DNA from: Ganoderma boninense
Lineage: Eukaryota; Basidiomycota; Agaricomycetes; Polyporales; Polyporaceae
Length of the DNA stretch: 64,000 nucleotides
Direction of reading: 5' to 3'
Assembly: GCA_002900995.3 (NCBI GenBank)
Contig: CM035313.1
Coordinates: 2,232,001-2,296,000, forward strand
Shown: one piece after another, positions 41,936 to 54,723 of the stretch
Layout: every line of letters starts with the position of its first letter
How positions within the stretch are numbered: position 1 is the stretch's first letter
Position numbers and translations under genes: made by a program
Notes under the pieces: generated by a model
What the model saw: only the letters and a program-made list of their open reading frames with translations
Database searches by the model: none
Told to the model about the DNA's origin: nothing

Positions 41936-42532
41936 TCACACTCTTGGTCTGGAGACTGCATCTGAGTGCATCAGCATGTTTACACCCTCATGAGTGCTCC
42001 TGAACAGCTTTGATTGCCTAGAAGCCTAGAAGAATTCAGAAGCTCCAAGCTCCAAGTCAGCAGTCATCATTGAGCCTTTTAGGATTGAGGGTGAACTGAG
42101 ATGCTTCCTAAGAGCATCAGAGAAGCCCAACACCCCCAAGGGAATGGTAATGTACATGTTGCTGATGGCAGGCGGTCATGGCCATCATGCATCATGGCTG
42201 GGCTCCCTCCTGCACTCCAAGCAGGATAGTACCTATGTTGGTCCCACTCTTGGCACCATGGCCTACCCTCCTCTGGGCCAATCTTACGTTGTCGTGGCCA
42301 AGTCCATCCAGAGATGCATTGTTCCCTATGATACATGTTAATAAATTACACTTCCCGACATCGATGGGCAACTATGATGCTGGTATGATAGGAACTAGCA
42401 ATGTACTACAAATGCATCCAGTCAAAACAGATAACGGCAGGGGTGGTTCTATGTCTATATGAAAAGCATGTGTTGAAATGTCCAACAACCATGATCACGA
42501 AGAATGTATGTGTATTATCTATACCACCTAGC
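41936..42532. other. Region without a supported gene
   Basis: Short overlapping ORFs on both strands, probably more transposon remains. Nothing I can name. Confidence 0.4.
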
Positions 42533-44920
42533 TCAAATGTATCGATCACATGCGAAATGCTCGTCTAGAGGAGTAGGGACTGATGAAGATATGTTTCGAC
42601 TATGGCGCTGACCAGAAATAGGTGACGATGCTGTGGAGGTCCTGTGAGTGGGTGCTGGAGAGTAGGGAGCATTTGTTGAAACCGAGGGAGGCCGGGAGTG
42701 CTGGAAAGACCACCTCCGCGGGAGAGTCTCACCAAGCGTCGTGCTTGACGTCGCACTGGGAGGCGAACTCCGCAAGCACGATGCCGTACTTGGCGGCGAA
42801 GGGTTCCCAGGACGATGTGGGAAGTAACGAGAACCGCCAGTAGCCACTGTCGCATCCTCCTTCTCCTCGCAAGCCGTAATTACTGCCCCCTTCTCCACGC
42901 AGGAAGGATCGCTTGAGTGGCTAACAAGTGTCGCGTGTCCAATGTGGCCGCGACGACCACAGGTGAAGACCAAGAGGAGCAATCGCCACATTCCTGCGTT
43001 GATGAGCGTGTTGAGGAACATAACCACGACTGCCACCGAGAAGATGACGGCGACGATGGCTCCAATTGCGACGCGTGGAATAGGTTTTACGGCCAGTGAT
43101 TCCGCAAACGCAATCATCAACCCATTGCACACTAAACGTGTAATGCAGAGGTAACAGGCGAGGACATCGGCTCCGCGAGTCGGATGAGGCTTGAGGGTGA
43201 TTATCGAAAGAAAAAGGAGGGATTCGACAACGACGAAGATGATGATTTGCACAGTTCCATGTGCACGGGCAAAGGCTGTTACCAGAGCTTTGATGACCAC
43301 GACGAGGAGAAGAGACAAGGCGTAGTATGCCCGACTAGGGCGATGGGGAATGGTGAGTGGGGTTACCCACTCGGGGGCGTTGGGACCATCGTGTTCTCCT
43401 TTGAGACATGGGATACGGGTAGCAAAGAATGCGGCCGGAAGGAGAATTGTCGCGAGGGCAATGAGAAGAAGAACTGACAGCAAGATCGACAGCCATGAAT
43501 CCTTTAACGTCCACTGATAGAACGTGAACACGAGGATGGGTAACGACGACACAATGGCAGCGCGTAGGCACCATGCACGCGCAAAAGATGAATACCTCGA
43601 GCGAAATTGGCCAATTCCTGGATGTCTCAAAGCGAACTGTGTGCGGTCAAGGACGACACAGACCCCGTACACAACAGCTAGCAAGCCGAGTGTGATGCTA
43701 GCAAGGATGAGAGCCAAGAAGAAAACTGTCATGAATGCGTTGGCTGTCGCAATGCCTATAGAGTTGGTGTAAATGGGAATGCCAGCTTGAAGGACATTAG
43801 ACGAATCTTGCGTGACCGTGGCGACATCGCCCCCGACTAGGATTTGAGGCGTGAGATTGATAGACGTGTTGGAGATGGGAAAGTTGGCGCGGTCGACGTT
43901 GGAAAAGGAGAAACCTGTAGAAGGAGCGAATCCATCGGCAAGGACGAAGGTGGCGGAGTTGTAAGGGCTGAGCTTGCGGTTCACGAAGTCGACGGCGCCG
44001 TTGCTGCTCGCATCGGAAAGGTCACCACCGGTAAGGTGACGCATGCGATTAATGGACTGTTGAAGAGGAGACGTCGTCGAGGCGGCAAATAGACCAAAGG
44101 TCCATGCAAAGTTAAGTGCGTAAGAGCGATAGAGGGAGGGGAAGTTGAGACTGAGCAGGCCGGATAAAGCGATGCTCTGGAAGAGGGCCATGAGGTCGAT
44201 TAGGCGTATGGGAGCAAGGGTATGGTCACTGCACGAGATAGATTGCCAGGCGGCAACAGCAAAAGCGAAAATCGCAATACCAGCTGTCGTCCACTCTACG
44301 GCAAACTGGTGGGTGGACCAACCGTTTGACAACGTTGTTTGAACGCAGGCTTTGACATCTCCCGACTGGACATCCGTGAGCGTGAGCTGGGCATAAGCCT
44401 CAAGATCAGGGATGACATAGGTTATTCCTGGAATCTTGGATTGGATGTTGAGGTTCTTTGGGAGCGATATGGAGTCGGAGCCGTTGAAGGTGTAGAGGGG
44501 AAGGGGGCAAAGGGCACCGCCGAAGAGGGAGCAAATGTCGATGGAGACATTGATGGGCTGGATGCCATAGACGTTGAGAAACAGGTTGGCCACGACATTG
44601 GTGTTGGGATCCTTTGGAAAGTTGAGATGGGATGTCGAAAACCTAGAAGAAAGGTACGTACGACGCTGGCTGCAGAAATATTGAAGACAATTGACTCGTT
44701 CTTGGCGAAATAGGCAATGTCGAATTGCTCTATGAGAAGGCTCTCAGGTGGGGCGCAGTAGGTGACAGAAGAAGTGACTTTGGGAGGGATATGAGAGGGC
44801 ATGCCATTGCAAATGTAGATGAAAGCAGCACTCACAGAGAGTGTCGTCGCGCGAAGCCACAAGCGCTGGGGCGAAGAGAAGAGACGCAAGCAGTCGCAAC
44901 CTGGCGACAGAGAAGAACAT
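42533..44920 (-). CDS. ML-like/TRP-family membrane protein (FLC/Pkd2-like)
   Basis: Predicted 759 aa from three exons: 44836-44920, 44662-44777, 42533-44611 (introns 58 and 50 bp, GT-AG, phases consistent). ATG 44918-44920 opens a signal peptide (M-F-F-S-V-A-R-L-R-L-L-A-S-L-L-F). An ML-like lumenal domain follows (T-Y-C ... I-N-V-S-I-D-I-C-S-L-F-G-G) to about residue 180. About eight to ten hydrophobic helices of the fungal TRP-like family come next, then a Ser/Pro-rich cytoplasmic tail of roughly 130 aa. Relatives are the FLC proteins, implicated in FAD/calcium handling at ER or plasma membrane; the substrate here is unknown. First gene to the right of the repeat nest. Confidence 0.85.
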
Positions 44921-46048
44921 GAAGGGCAGGAGGAGACGACTGGCCTGGGTTGGCGCAAGAGGGTATAAGTGCAGGGAGGGTGTGAGCGGGGCATTGTGCA
45001 AGACAAGGACGGACTGTATTGTTCCGCTTACCTGGCGAGTCTATTGTTCGGGCGTTGTTCTCTGGGCGGTTGCGATGGCGGGGGTGGGGGAGGGTTGAAA
45101 GGCGAAGGAGAGGGATGCGTTTTGAAGGGGGAGAGAGGATGGGGAGAGGCTCGCCACGGACGACGTCGCGGACAGCGAGCAACTCCACTTGATAGCGAGG
45201 CGAGGGCATGCGACTCCTCCTCGCCGTCCTCGCCTCCCCACCACGCCGCCAAGCCGACTCCCAACAGACGCCCACTCCCCTCCCTCCTCGGCCACCCTCG
45301 GCCGCAAACAGTGACAGAAATAGTCGTGCCGCAACGCCGTAAAGACGACATGCACAACTACGATCGCAAACATACCCACCGCGAATACAGACCCAAACGT
45401 ATTCCTCAAATCCCTCAGCTCCTCATGGGTTGCGCACACTGGCAGTGCGAGTGTCGTAGCCTCAACTTCAAAGTGCTTCCATCCTTTCTCAGATTCCGTC
45501 AAACCCAGAGCCCGCCAGTGAGTTGATGGCAGAATACCTGACTGCTGGCGAGAGTAGCAGCTGCCTTGCTGTCTGAACAGAAAACACCCTCGTTCACGGG
45601 CCAATCTTCTCGTGCAGAGTATATGGTATGACCAGACGTGTAATAAAGAGCCATGGAGAACCCCAGATTGATATGGTGGGAGCCTGAGGTGTGAGCGCGC
45701 TGGCGGCATGAAGATGACATCGGACAGGCCTGCGCTGAGCCTGCAGCGAGTAAGTACCAATGTAGACTGATCATGTCTGGCCTTTTGAGCATCCAAGCAC
45801 TTTCAATAGCGCGGTCGGCTTGTACTACTTACATAAGTAGAGCACTTGCATCACTAGTATTGCTAGTACTCAGTAAGTATATCCAACGATGAGCGCGGGA
45901 CAGGCGCTTCCATGGGCGGTGGCTGGGAATTCAGTCGGAGATGAGCTGCCATCAAACCTTGTTTTGTGAACTGCAATCGCCCACGCACCGTCCTCAGTCC
46001 GTCCGACAGAAAGGACACCCATCCCCGCAAGCCTCAAGACCATCCAAG
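44921..46048. promoter_or_regulatory. Divergent intergenic region, membrane protein and RPS8
   Basis: About 1.1 kb between two divergent starts. Contains C/T-rich and G/A-rich stretches but no gene I can support; ORFs here look incidental. Confidence 0.5.
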
Positions 46049-47095
46049 ATGGGTCAGTCATGTCTCGTTTCTCTGCCCTCTATACCCTCCAACGCTAATC
46101 CATTTGGTGGCCCTGTGCGACGCCTTTCCACGATCCAGGTATCTCTCGTTCTTCCCGACACAAGCGTTCGCACACCGGTGCCCAACGCCCTCACTACCGC
46201 AAGAAGAGAAAATTCGAGCTCGGTCGCCAGCCAGCCAACACCAAGCTCGGTCCCAAGCGCGTCCACACCGTTCGTGTCCGTGGTGGTAACCTCAAATATC
46301 GCGCTCTTCGCCTCGACTCTGGCAACTTCGCGTGGGGCAGCGAGTCTGTCACAAGGAAGACTCGCATCATCGGTGTAGTAAGTTTGCTTTACGTTGTCGT
46401 TGTTTTGTCATCTTCTGTCGTATGCTGTCCCGAGTCGACCTGCTTCTTCAGTCCATCTGAATCGACAGTCGCCCGAACTATAAGCTCACCCCTCTTGTCA
46501 CGATAGGTCTACAATGCATCCAACAACGAGCTTGTCCGGACAAACACTCTTGTGAAGAGTGCCATCATCCAGGTTGACGCCACTCCGTTCCGTCAGTGGT
46601 ACGAGGCTCACGTGCGTTACATTCCAAGTCTGTTGTGGCGTTGAGTGTCTGAAGGAGCCAACTTTCAATTCCCACAGTATGCCCAACCTGTTACCAAGAA
46701 GGGTGGCAAGAAGGATGCTGCTCCCGAAGGCGAAGAGGACAAAAAGCAGTCCAACCACATCATCCGCAAGTTTGAGGAGCGGAAGAAGGGTATGTCGGCG
46801 GGACTGGATGATTAGTGATAAGCCCTGACCTGACCATGGGGTTGTAGATGCGAAGGTTGACGCGCTGTTGGAGACTCAATTCGCCGCTGGTCGGTTGTAT
46901 GCTGCAATCAGCAGCCGGCCTGGTCAGTCGGGTCGTGCGGACGGCTACATCCTTGAGGGTCGGGAGCTCGAGGTGCGTGCGGGGACGTATGGCGGTGAGA
47001 AGTCGGCGTGGTACTGATGGTGTTTTCACGTGTGGCTGCAGTTCTACCTGAGGAAGCTCCGAACGGGCAAGCAGAAGCACGCACATGCAGCATAA
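46049..47095 (+). CDS. RPS8: 40S ribosomal protein S8 (eS8)
   Basis: Small-subunit ribosomal protein, 212 aa. Six exons: 46049-46052 (ATG plus one base), 46139-46377, 46507-46611, 46678-46789, 46848-46972, 47042-47095; all GT-AG with matching phases (639 nt). The sequence begins [11 protein letters not shown] and contains the eS8 core ([28 protein letters not shown]). It ends [12 protein letters not shown]. Length fits yeast S8 (about 200 aa) plus a small insertion with G-G-K-K-D-A. An intron directly after the start codon is common in fungal ribosomal protein genes. Confidence 0.97.
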
Positions 47096-47605
47096 GGACG
47101 TTGCGTGAGAGATGGGTGACTCACTGTCTAGCACTCTGGCGGATGTGGGACGGAGTGTGGGAGGCGAGTGGGTAGATAGTCGAAAACCGCCGCTATGATA
47201 ATGCCGACGCACATGTTCCTGGTCCTCGTATTACTACCGCTGTATGAAGTATGCTCCGTCGATGGCTGTGGTGTGCGCGTGAATGGACGCGGGACTGAGG
47301 GCGGCGTGTGGCCGGTGCGACGGCTGGTGGAGGCTGGGCTGAGGCGCGGCGCGAGTGCGGTGGCGGGGTGCGCAGGGGCCGCCGAGGCCGGCGGGGGAGT
47401 TGTGTGACGCCGGGCGGACCGGGGGGTCGGTGGTTGATTGGCCGGGAGTGGCTGGGTTGGTGGCCGCTGGGCGCTGCTGGCCCGAGAGACTTGGTTCTTG
47501 TCTCCGTCCGGGTCGGTGCGCCCTCGTCATCGTCCCCCTCCTCCTTCCCCCCTTTCTCTTCCTTCCTCTTCTCTTCGGCCTCGTCGCGGCAGGCTCTCCT
47601 CCACC

Positions 47606-50600
47606 ATGCCTTCCGCGATCTCAGGCTCCTCCTCCGCCGTCCTCAAGGGCGCATGGCGACCCACCAAGATCATGAACATGCAAGACCTTTCGCGCGACGA
47701 CGACTTCCTCAGCCACCTCCTTGTCGAGAAACTTGGCACAGGCGGTTTTCCCCTCGTGGTCCACAAGATGGACCCCTCCAGGAGGCTCCCTAAGACTGAT
47801 CCCGAGGACCTCATGAAGATCGTCAGACGTGTGAGTGCCTCGTTGCACCCTTGCCTTGCCTAATGACGTCTCACGACCTCTCTTCTCCAAATACCTTTGC
47901 TCGTTTTCGACATTATCCAGCTTGTCGCCTTTAAAGGTCTCAGTCAAACCGCCATCCGGCAAGCGGTAGATGATCTCCTATCGTATGCTCTTATTTTCCT
48001 CCTTCAAAGCCTGGGTCTCATTATTTTCCCTTCCCCTCGCCTCAGCCTCACCGCCGTACGCTATTATCTCCGATCGTCTAATCAAAAGCAGGTAAACGCA
48101 TTCGCCACGTATGTTGTCGTCGCCTTTCGTATACTCGCCCTGCCTAATATGCACCTTCCCAGCCACGCTTCCCGCTACTTTGAGCTCTACCTTCCATCTG
48201 GGTCCATTGAGATCGCACACACCTCTCGCTACTCTCATCGTACCGGCAAGTCCGAACTATGCATCCTTGCCACCCGACCTCTCGCCCCCGGAATGGTCAT
48301 ATCCGAACTTAAAGGTTCCATGGCCGACTTGACGGAAGAAGAGGACAAAGAGCTCAAGGGAACCGACATCGGCCACGCCGAAGGTGTTGGAATTCGTCGA
48401 GATTTTAGTGTCATTCATTCCAAGCAGCTGAAGAAAAACCATTTGTTCCTGGGACCTGCTCGGTTTGTCAACGTGAGTGTTCATTCTCTGCTTTCCACCA
48501 TGCGTCAGCTTTGTCTGGTACTCGTACTGATCGACAAGTAAATTTCCCCCTCAATCCTAATCTCTAGCACGACTGCGACCACAATGTTGAACTCTTTCGC
48601 GAAGGCCGGTACATTACTTTTCGGGTCATCAAGCATATCGGCGTCGGAGAGGAAGTGACTGCGCACTATGGCGACGGGTACTGTAAGCATCTTCTACCAA
48701 GACTGGCCCGTCACCCGCTTGACAGTCTCAGCCTTTATCATTGACGGTTTTCTCTTTAGTTGGTCGGAATAACCGTCATTGTCTCTGCCAAACTTGCGAG
48801 ATCAACCAACGAGGCGGTTATGCACCTCATGACGATGACGAAATCTCCGACTCAGGCTCTGCTCCTGATGAGTCTTCGTCCGACAATGACGAAGAGTCCA
48901 ACTTTCCGGCAGACCTCAATGACCTTCCGACCCAATCCTCTTCCGTCAACTTCAATGAGCGACGTACCCGTCGTGGTGTCTATGCTGTCCTCTCAAACGA
49001 AGAGGAAGCCTCAGACGCAGATGTTGAACCTGAACTGGAGCCCGACGCCACATCGGAACTTCCATCCGCATTGCGCCCCAGTCCGTCAGCTCCCGACCTT
49101 GCAAGACCCTCGAAACGCACAGGTATCTTTACGCCTGAAACAGATACATTACCTGGTGAAAGTTCGGCAGCGTCAACTCCACGCAAGACAACACCCTCAT
49201 CCATGATATCAACTCGCTCCCGGAAAGCGCGGGCGGTGTCGGAGGCGGACAGCGTTTGTGTGAGCATCACCGCTGACAAGGGCAAGGACAAGGCGCGCGC
49301 CACCAACTCGCGCTCCGCTTCGGCTGTTCGTCAGCTCGAGACACCTCCCTTGACTTCCGACAACGGATCTACCGCGGATGGTCCCACTCTCCGTTCTTCC
49401 TCCCGTTTGCGTGCACGCGGGGACGCTGCTTCCGCAGCATCACGCCTAACGACTCCGATGCAAGACCGCAGGGGCAAGGCTCCCGCTTCCGCGCGCGCAT
49501 CTACCGCAGATGTTGGGGACCTCAAAGGGAAGGGGAAGGATGACCCAGAATTTGAGGGAAGGTCGCTTAGACGGCGTCCCATTGCGCCTTCGTTGGCGGA
49601 TGCGCCCGACGCACTCGCAAAGAAACCGCAGGACGGCCCGCGAGGTGTAGATGGGAAGCTCCTCCCGACGTGCATGACATGCAAGAACGTCCTTCCCGTG
49701 ATCTCGGTCGACGACAAGGTCGTTTGGAATGGACTGCCTGAGAAGACGGGAAAGCGAGGGAGGCCACGAAAGCAGATTGAACAAGAATGCCCAAGGTATA
49801 TCGCAGGCTTCTCAGTCTTCCCAATTGTACGTTGACACCATCTCCATGTTCATGCAGGTGTATGCGTCACCTCGCTATCTACGCCACCAGATGGCCCGAG
49901 CGCATGCCCACCGATGGAACTCCCGCCTTTATCCCAACTCCACGAAGTAATACTCCAGCCTATCTATCCCACAAGGTCCTGGCGGCGGTGAACCACAAAC
50001 TTTGCGACGCCGCGTCCGGCTCTCGAGCTGCATCAACTATTGACAAGCGACCAGTCAAACGACAACGCACCGAGGAAGTGGAAGAGCAGGGACCGTCTCC
50101 AAAAAGGCAGAAGGTCGCTACATCCACAGCTATCTCCGCCGCCGCCTCGATGGGTCGGCCGCGCGGTCGTCCGCCGAAGAACAAGGTGGGCATGTCGACC
50201 AAGGCACGCGAGCTTCTGGGCGTCAGCGGGCGTCGCAGTAGCCGCACGCGCGTACCAACTCTCAAGCTTCGCGAGAGCGAGCCTCCGTCGAAAGGCAAGG
50301 CCTCACCCATTGCTTCTTCGTCGAAGGCTCCTCTCTCTACCGCCTCAACCTCCTCGTCCTCGTCTTCGTCTGCAGACTCTGACTCCTCCGACTCCTCTCT
50401 CAGCGCACCACATTCCGAGGCGAACGACCGCCATCGCCTCCGCAGCTCAGGAAGCACTCTTCCACCCGAACCGTGTACTCCCGTGTCTACCAAGACGGAG
50501 GTCGCTCCCAAATTACCTACGCCAAAGTCTCTCGCAGTCGCCTCTCAACCACGCGAGGCGAACGGCAGGTTTGGTAAGAAGGCAACTACCAACGGTCGAT

Positions 50601-51985
50601 ACATGCGGAAGAACTTCCACCCAACGGCTGGTAGTCGAAGAGCGCAACGCGGGAGGAGGCCGAATAAGGGACGACCGAAGGCGACCATAGCGGGCCAGAG
50701 CGGAGATGGCGAAGATAGCGCTGGAGATGAGGTTTCGAAGGTGGAGATAGTCGCGAAGGGTGCTATCCGTGCACAATTTCAATCTCCCAAGCATTCACTT
50801 CAACGGTCCGATGATGAAATGGAAGAGGATGACCGCCCTAAGCGTCGCAAGATCACTGGCGAGGACGTGGAGTCGCAAGTACAGATCAAGGTGGAAGGCG
50901 AGGAGGCTGACCTGTCTGTCACGTCGTGCGAGGAAGAAGTTGAAGAGGAGGAAGATCCTGAACCTTTTCGGCGGCCACTCTTAACTGCGTCGAAGAGCGG
51001 TGTAGGTCTCCTTTCACGGCCTAATCCTCTCACATTCGCCCGCCGGAAATGGACATCATCGGTCCCTCCCGAAGATCCGGAAGAGATCCCAGTTCTCGAT
51101 ACATACTATCGTCAATCCACCGACGACGAAACAGACTTACCGGTCACCCCAGAGGATGACATCGAGCGTGCCTCAGTTGTAGAAGACAAGGCGGGCGATA
51201 TTGAATCTGAACAATCGGGTCTGGGTACCGAGGACCTGGAAGAGTCAGACGGCTATAGGGAGCCGGCGTTCGTTCGTCCCAAATTGATGGTCAAAGCTGC
51301 CTACGCTGGATCTCGCTCTCTCACCTTCAAACCTAATCCACTCAATATGTCGAGACGACGATGGGGTCCTGCCTCATCTCCCGGGGCCGATCCGGATGAC
51401 CGCGAGGAATCGTCCGAAGGGAAGTCACTATCGAAGCCTGAGATGGTCAGCTTCACAGACCTGTTCGAAGCTGATGCCGACGAAGCGTCCATCGAGGCTG
51501 GAGATTCTGAACCTGTCCACGGAAGCGTGGATCCCGATGTTTCTTCGGAAGAGGTAAGCTTACTAGCTAGAGACTTTGTCTACAGTCTTGGAACAAATAG
51601 TGATGCTGATGTCCTAATGCTTCCTACCCAGGAGGGCTTCCGTGGCCCTAGCATTCTATCAATCTACAAACCTGGCCGTCGGTCCTCGTCAGCGTCTTCC
51701 GCGCTGCTCGACCTCACTGACGATTCCGAGCAGATTGTCGAACGGCTTGTGTCCGTCTCTGACCTACCCTCAAACACGGAGTCCAGACCATCATCGGCAA
51801 CCTCCCTCCCTCAATACACGCCTCCTTCTCCTCGAAAGTCGCCAAGCAAATCCTGGCAGCAAACCGTTCTGCTTCCAATGAACGCACCTTTCCTTCATCA
51901 CAGCACTACTGTCACCGTTACCGCTGCACCTACTGAGCTCATACGTGCTGGGTGGGAGAGTGGCAGCTCGGATGACACGGACTAG
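47606..51985 (+). CDS. set9: SET9-type histone H4 lysine-20 methyltransferase with long AT-hook tail
   Basis: Nuclear enzyme that methylates H4K20 (Suv4-20/KMT5 family). Exons: 47606-47830, 47921-47982, 48046-48108, 48163-48472, 48568-48682, 48760-49795, 49858-51553, 51632-51985; 1286 aa. An N-terminal family region (D-D-F-L-S-H-L-L-V) is followed by a SET domain (about 110-258) with A-R-F-V-N-H-D-C-D-H-N and the A-H-Y-G-D-G-Y end. Post-SET Cys residues C-L-C-Q-T-C follow. The tail has AT-hook-like G-K-R-G-R-P-R-K (about 595) and G-R-P-R-G-R-P-P-K (about 698), Ser-rich acidic runs, and a duplicated motif near residues 989 and 1095. The last intron (78 bp) is divisible by three and could be retained. 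Confidence 0.9.
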
Positions 51986-52339
51986 ATGGATTACTTATCG
52001 TTTTTATTTCTTTACTACTGAGTACGTACTTGTCACCGTTATTACACCTGACAATGTGTTGGACACAAGAGTTCCTTGAACGATGGCTCGCATTTTCTTA
52101 TTGCTCCTTATTGTACCCTTATGATGCCGTCCCTCTTCTGCATGCTTCATTGCCGCTTCAACGCTGATATATACTTTTAGCATATACCTTCTCTCTGTAC
52201 ATGTATGTAATGCTTGCTCGGGTTGAATCTTGAGCAATATAATGGCAATCAGTGTTCGGCCTGCATCGAGCAGTTCGGATGTACAAGTTGATTAGTTTGA
52301 ATTCTACCGCTGCTCACATCAATCGAACATCGCTACCTA
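51986..52339. terminator. Shared 3' region of convergent set9 and CCT6
   Basis: 354 bp, AT-richer, between two convergent stop codons. No gene; polyadenylation signals for both genes are expected but not pinpointed. Confidence 0.5.
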
Positions 52340-54379
52340 CTACTGCCCATCGGGTTTCAGTGAACTGCGCCCTGCTCGCAGGATCTCATCGGTGGACAAG
52401 AGATTGACGGCAATAACCGAACTAAACGCTTGTTTATTAACCGAACAAGGGCAGTAACAGATCTCAGTCAACTCACCAAGAGTGAAGCATTTGCCTCTTG
52501 ACGCGATAGTTGTCCCATACACCGTGTACTGTTGGATCGAACGGTTCTCCAGAATCAAGGTCGATACCAACAACGTTGCCATCCGTAGCCTCATCTTGCA
52601 ACGCGACAGTCACATCCTGCACGTCATATCCACCGTTCGCAGCGAGGGTCTTGGGAATAATGAGTAGCGCCTCTGCAAATGCCTGCACGCCCATCTTTGC
52701 ACGTCCCTTGGCACTTTTCTTCACAGGGCCGTTCAGGTGCGCCGCGCACGCGACCTCAAATGCACCTGCACCAGGGATCAGCGCTTCATCCTCAAGTGCA
52801 TTCTTCACCGCACGTAGACCATCGCGAAGGGCATCTTGTGTCTGTTGGATCGTGTGTCCATTGGGTCCCTTGATAAGAAGCGTAACGCTCTTAGGGTCCT
52901 TGACTTCCTCGATAAATGTGAACTTCTCCTCGCCGAGCGTATGCTCGTACACCAGCCCTGCCCATCCGAGAACCTCAGGTCTGAGGTCGTCGACAGAATT
53001 TTGCGCTGTCCCGCCACAAATTAGCTGCAAGCTGCCCAATGCACATGAAAATCGTGGTCAGGAAGTAGTGCAGTGCTTCCGTACCGTTCCATGTTCCGTC
53101 GTTTGGCTCTGCGCAGGGCGAGGATACCGTTCTTGGCAAGGATGTCCAAACTGAGGGGATCAATACCCTTTTGGTTGATGACGACAAAGTGCTTCTTCTC
53201 GTCACTGCCCACGGCCTGATCGCAAACGCGGTTCTTGAAATCGACGATCTTTTTGCACTTCGCATCCGTGAATCGACGCTCAGATTCGACGAGTTTTTCT
53301 CGTTGTTCTGCTGAGGAGTAGAAAAACCCGGAGTTGACCTCCCTGTATGCGGTGTTGAGCTCTTAGGGATCGAGGGGTCGCAGAACTTGTGAAGATACGC
53401 ACGTCTTTTCGTACTCTAGGCTAACGTTGAGGGTCAAGACGTAAGCGTTCTCGACCCGCTTGGGCATATCAGGATGCCTTGCACCGTGATCGAGGACGAG
53501 ACCGCGAACAAGTTTGGTTTCCGACGCAGTTCGATGTTGCATCTTCATGATCTCTACCATGTGCAGGTCGATGGGGTCGCGAATTTGGTAGGAAGAATCT
53601 ATGGAGGCAGATGAAACCCTAGAAAAGGTACTGAATAAAAAAATACTGTACCTGCGGAAGGGGGTGGGGGACGGATAGTGAGGACGGCATCCACAACTTC
53701 GGATGCAAGCCGGTGTGCGAGTGCTGAGTTGACTTTGGTGGCAAGGGAAGTGTAGGCGACATTGATAAGCATGGCGCGGTCGAGGCGCACAGGTTTTTTG
53801 AAGCTATCGAGGAACTACCGAGGTCGGGAGTTATAAATGCAGTCCTAGTGAAGTAATTGACAACGGGCGGACCTCCAGAGCTTCCTTCTTCGCAATGTCA
53901 AATCCCTCAGCGATCACTGTTGGGTGAACCCCCTCAGAGATGTACCGATCGGCCTGCTTGAGGAGCTCGCCGACGAGAAGGACGACTGAAGTCGTCCCAT
54001 CCCCGACTTGGTCGTCCTGCGCGACAGCGGTGCGTGCTATCATAGCGGCGGTAGGGTTTTGGATCTGCATTTCAGAGAGGAGGACCTTGCCATCCTTGGT
54101 CATCTTGATTTGGCCCGCCCCATCGACGAGCATTTTAAGTGTGCCCCTTGGACCTAATCGGAGTGAATTCGAGACACGGAGGCATCAGACAGAGGCGCAC
54201 CTAGGTTACCCTTGACGACGTTCGCAAGGCCCATAGCGCCGGTCGTATTCACCTGATCGGCATAAAACATGGATGGGGATATGAAGAGCGGGTGCCAGTA
54301 GCAGTGGACAGACCTGGAGGGCGGCAGCCCTTCTGACGCTTTCTGCCTTGGGGTTTATGAGCTCTATGCTGGAAGACAT
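52340..54379 (-). CDS. CCT6: Chaperonin CCT subunit zeta
   Basis: One of eight subunits of the cytosolic TRiC/CCT ring that folds actin and tubulin; 550 aa (yeast Cct6 is about 546). Eight exons: 54314-54379, 54201-54252, 53873-54153, 53652-53814, 53403-53598, 53085-53342, 52477-53031, 52340-52421; all phases agree. Motifs: N-L-G-P-R-G-T, the ATPase signature [25 protein letters not shown], and C-terminal I-P-G-A-G-A-F-E-V with V-V-G-I-D-L-D-S-G. The zeta assignment rests on the N-terminal N-P-K-A-E and [13 protein letters not shown]. One donor is the unusual gtccgc. Confidence 0.93.
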
Positions 54380-54723
54380 GACAGGAGGAGGGCGAGGGCG
54401 AGGGCGAACGAGGATGTCGAGGAGGGACGAGGAGCGAGAGGGACGAGGAGAAGGGACGAGGACGGGTCCCAGGCCACATCCGGCAATTTCCATCCTTGCC
54501 CGCTTACGTCACACCTGCACCCCCAGTCCGAGTCCGAGTCCTTTATTCACATACACAGCAACTTCAAGACAATGCAGCTAATTCAACCCGCACCCTATCC
54601 ACCCAATCCCCAGCCTCTCGACACTCTGCAATTGATCTCAGTCAGGATCCCCGCTTTGCCAGGGGAAGAGCTCCCAATCGACCCACACTCACTGTCTCTT
54701 CAATCGTACACCAGCTTGCGGCT

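Noticed and set aside
45028..45796. Minus-strand ORF of 251 codons between the membrane protein and RPS8 genes
   Set aside because: Non-ATG start, Arg/Pro-rich composition typical of GC-rich chance ORFs, and no domain; treated as intergenic.
49331..50794. Long minus-strand ORFs opposite set9
   Set aside because: They mirror the low-complexity Ser/Arg-rich coding frame and lack any recognisable domain.
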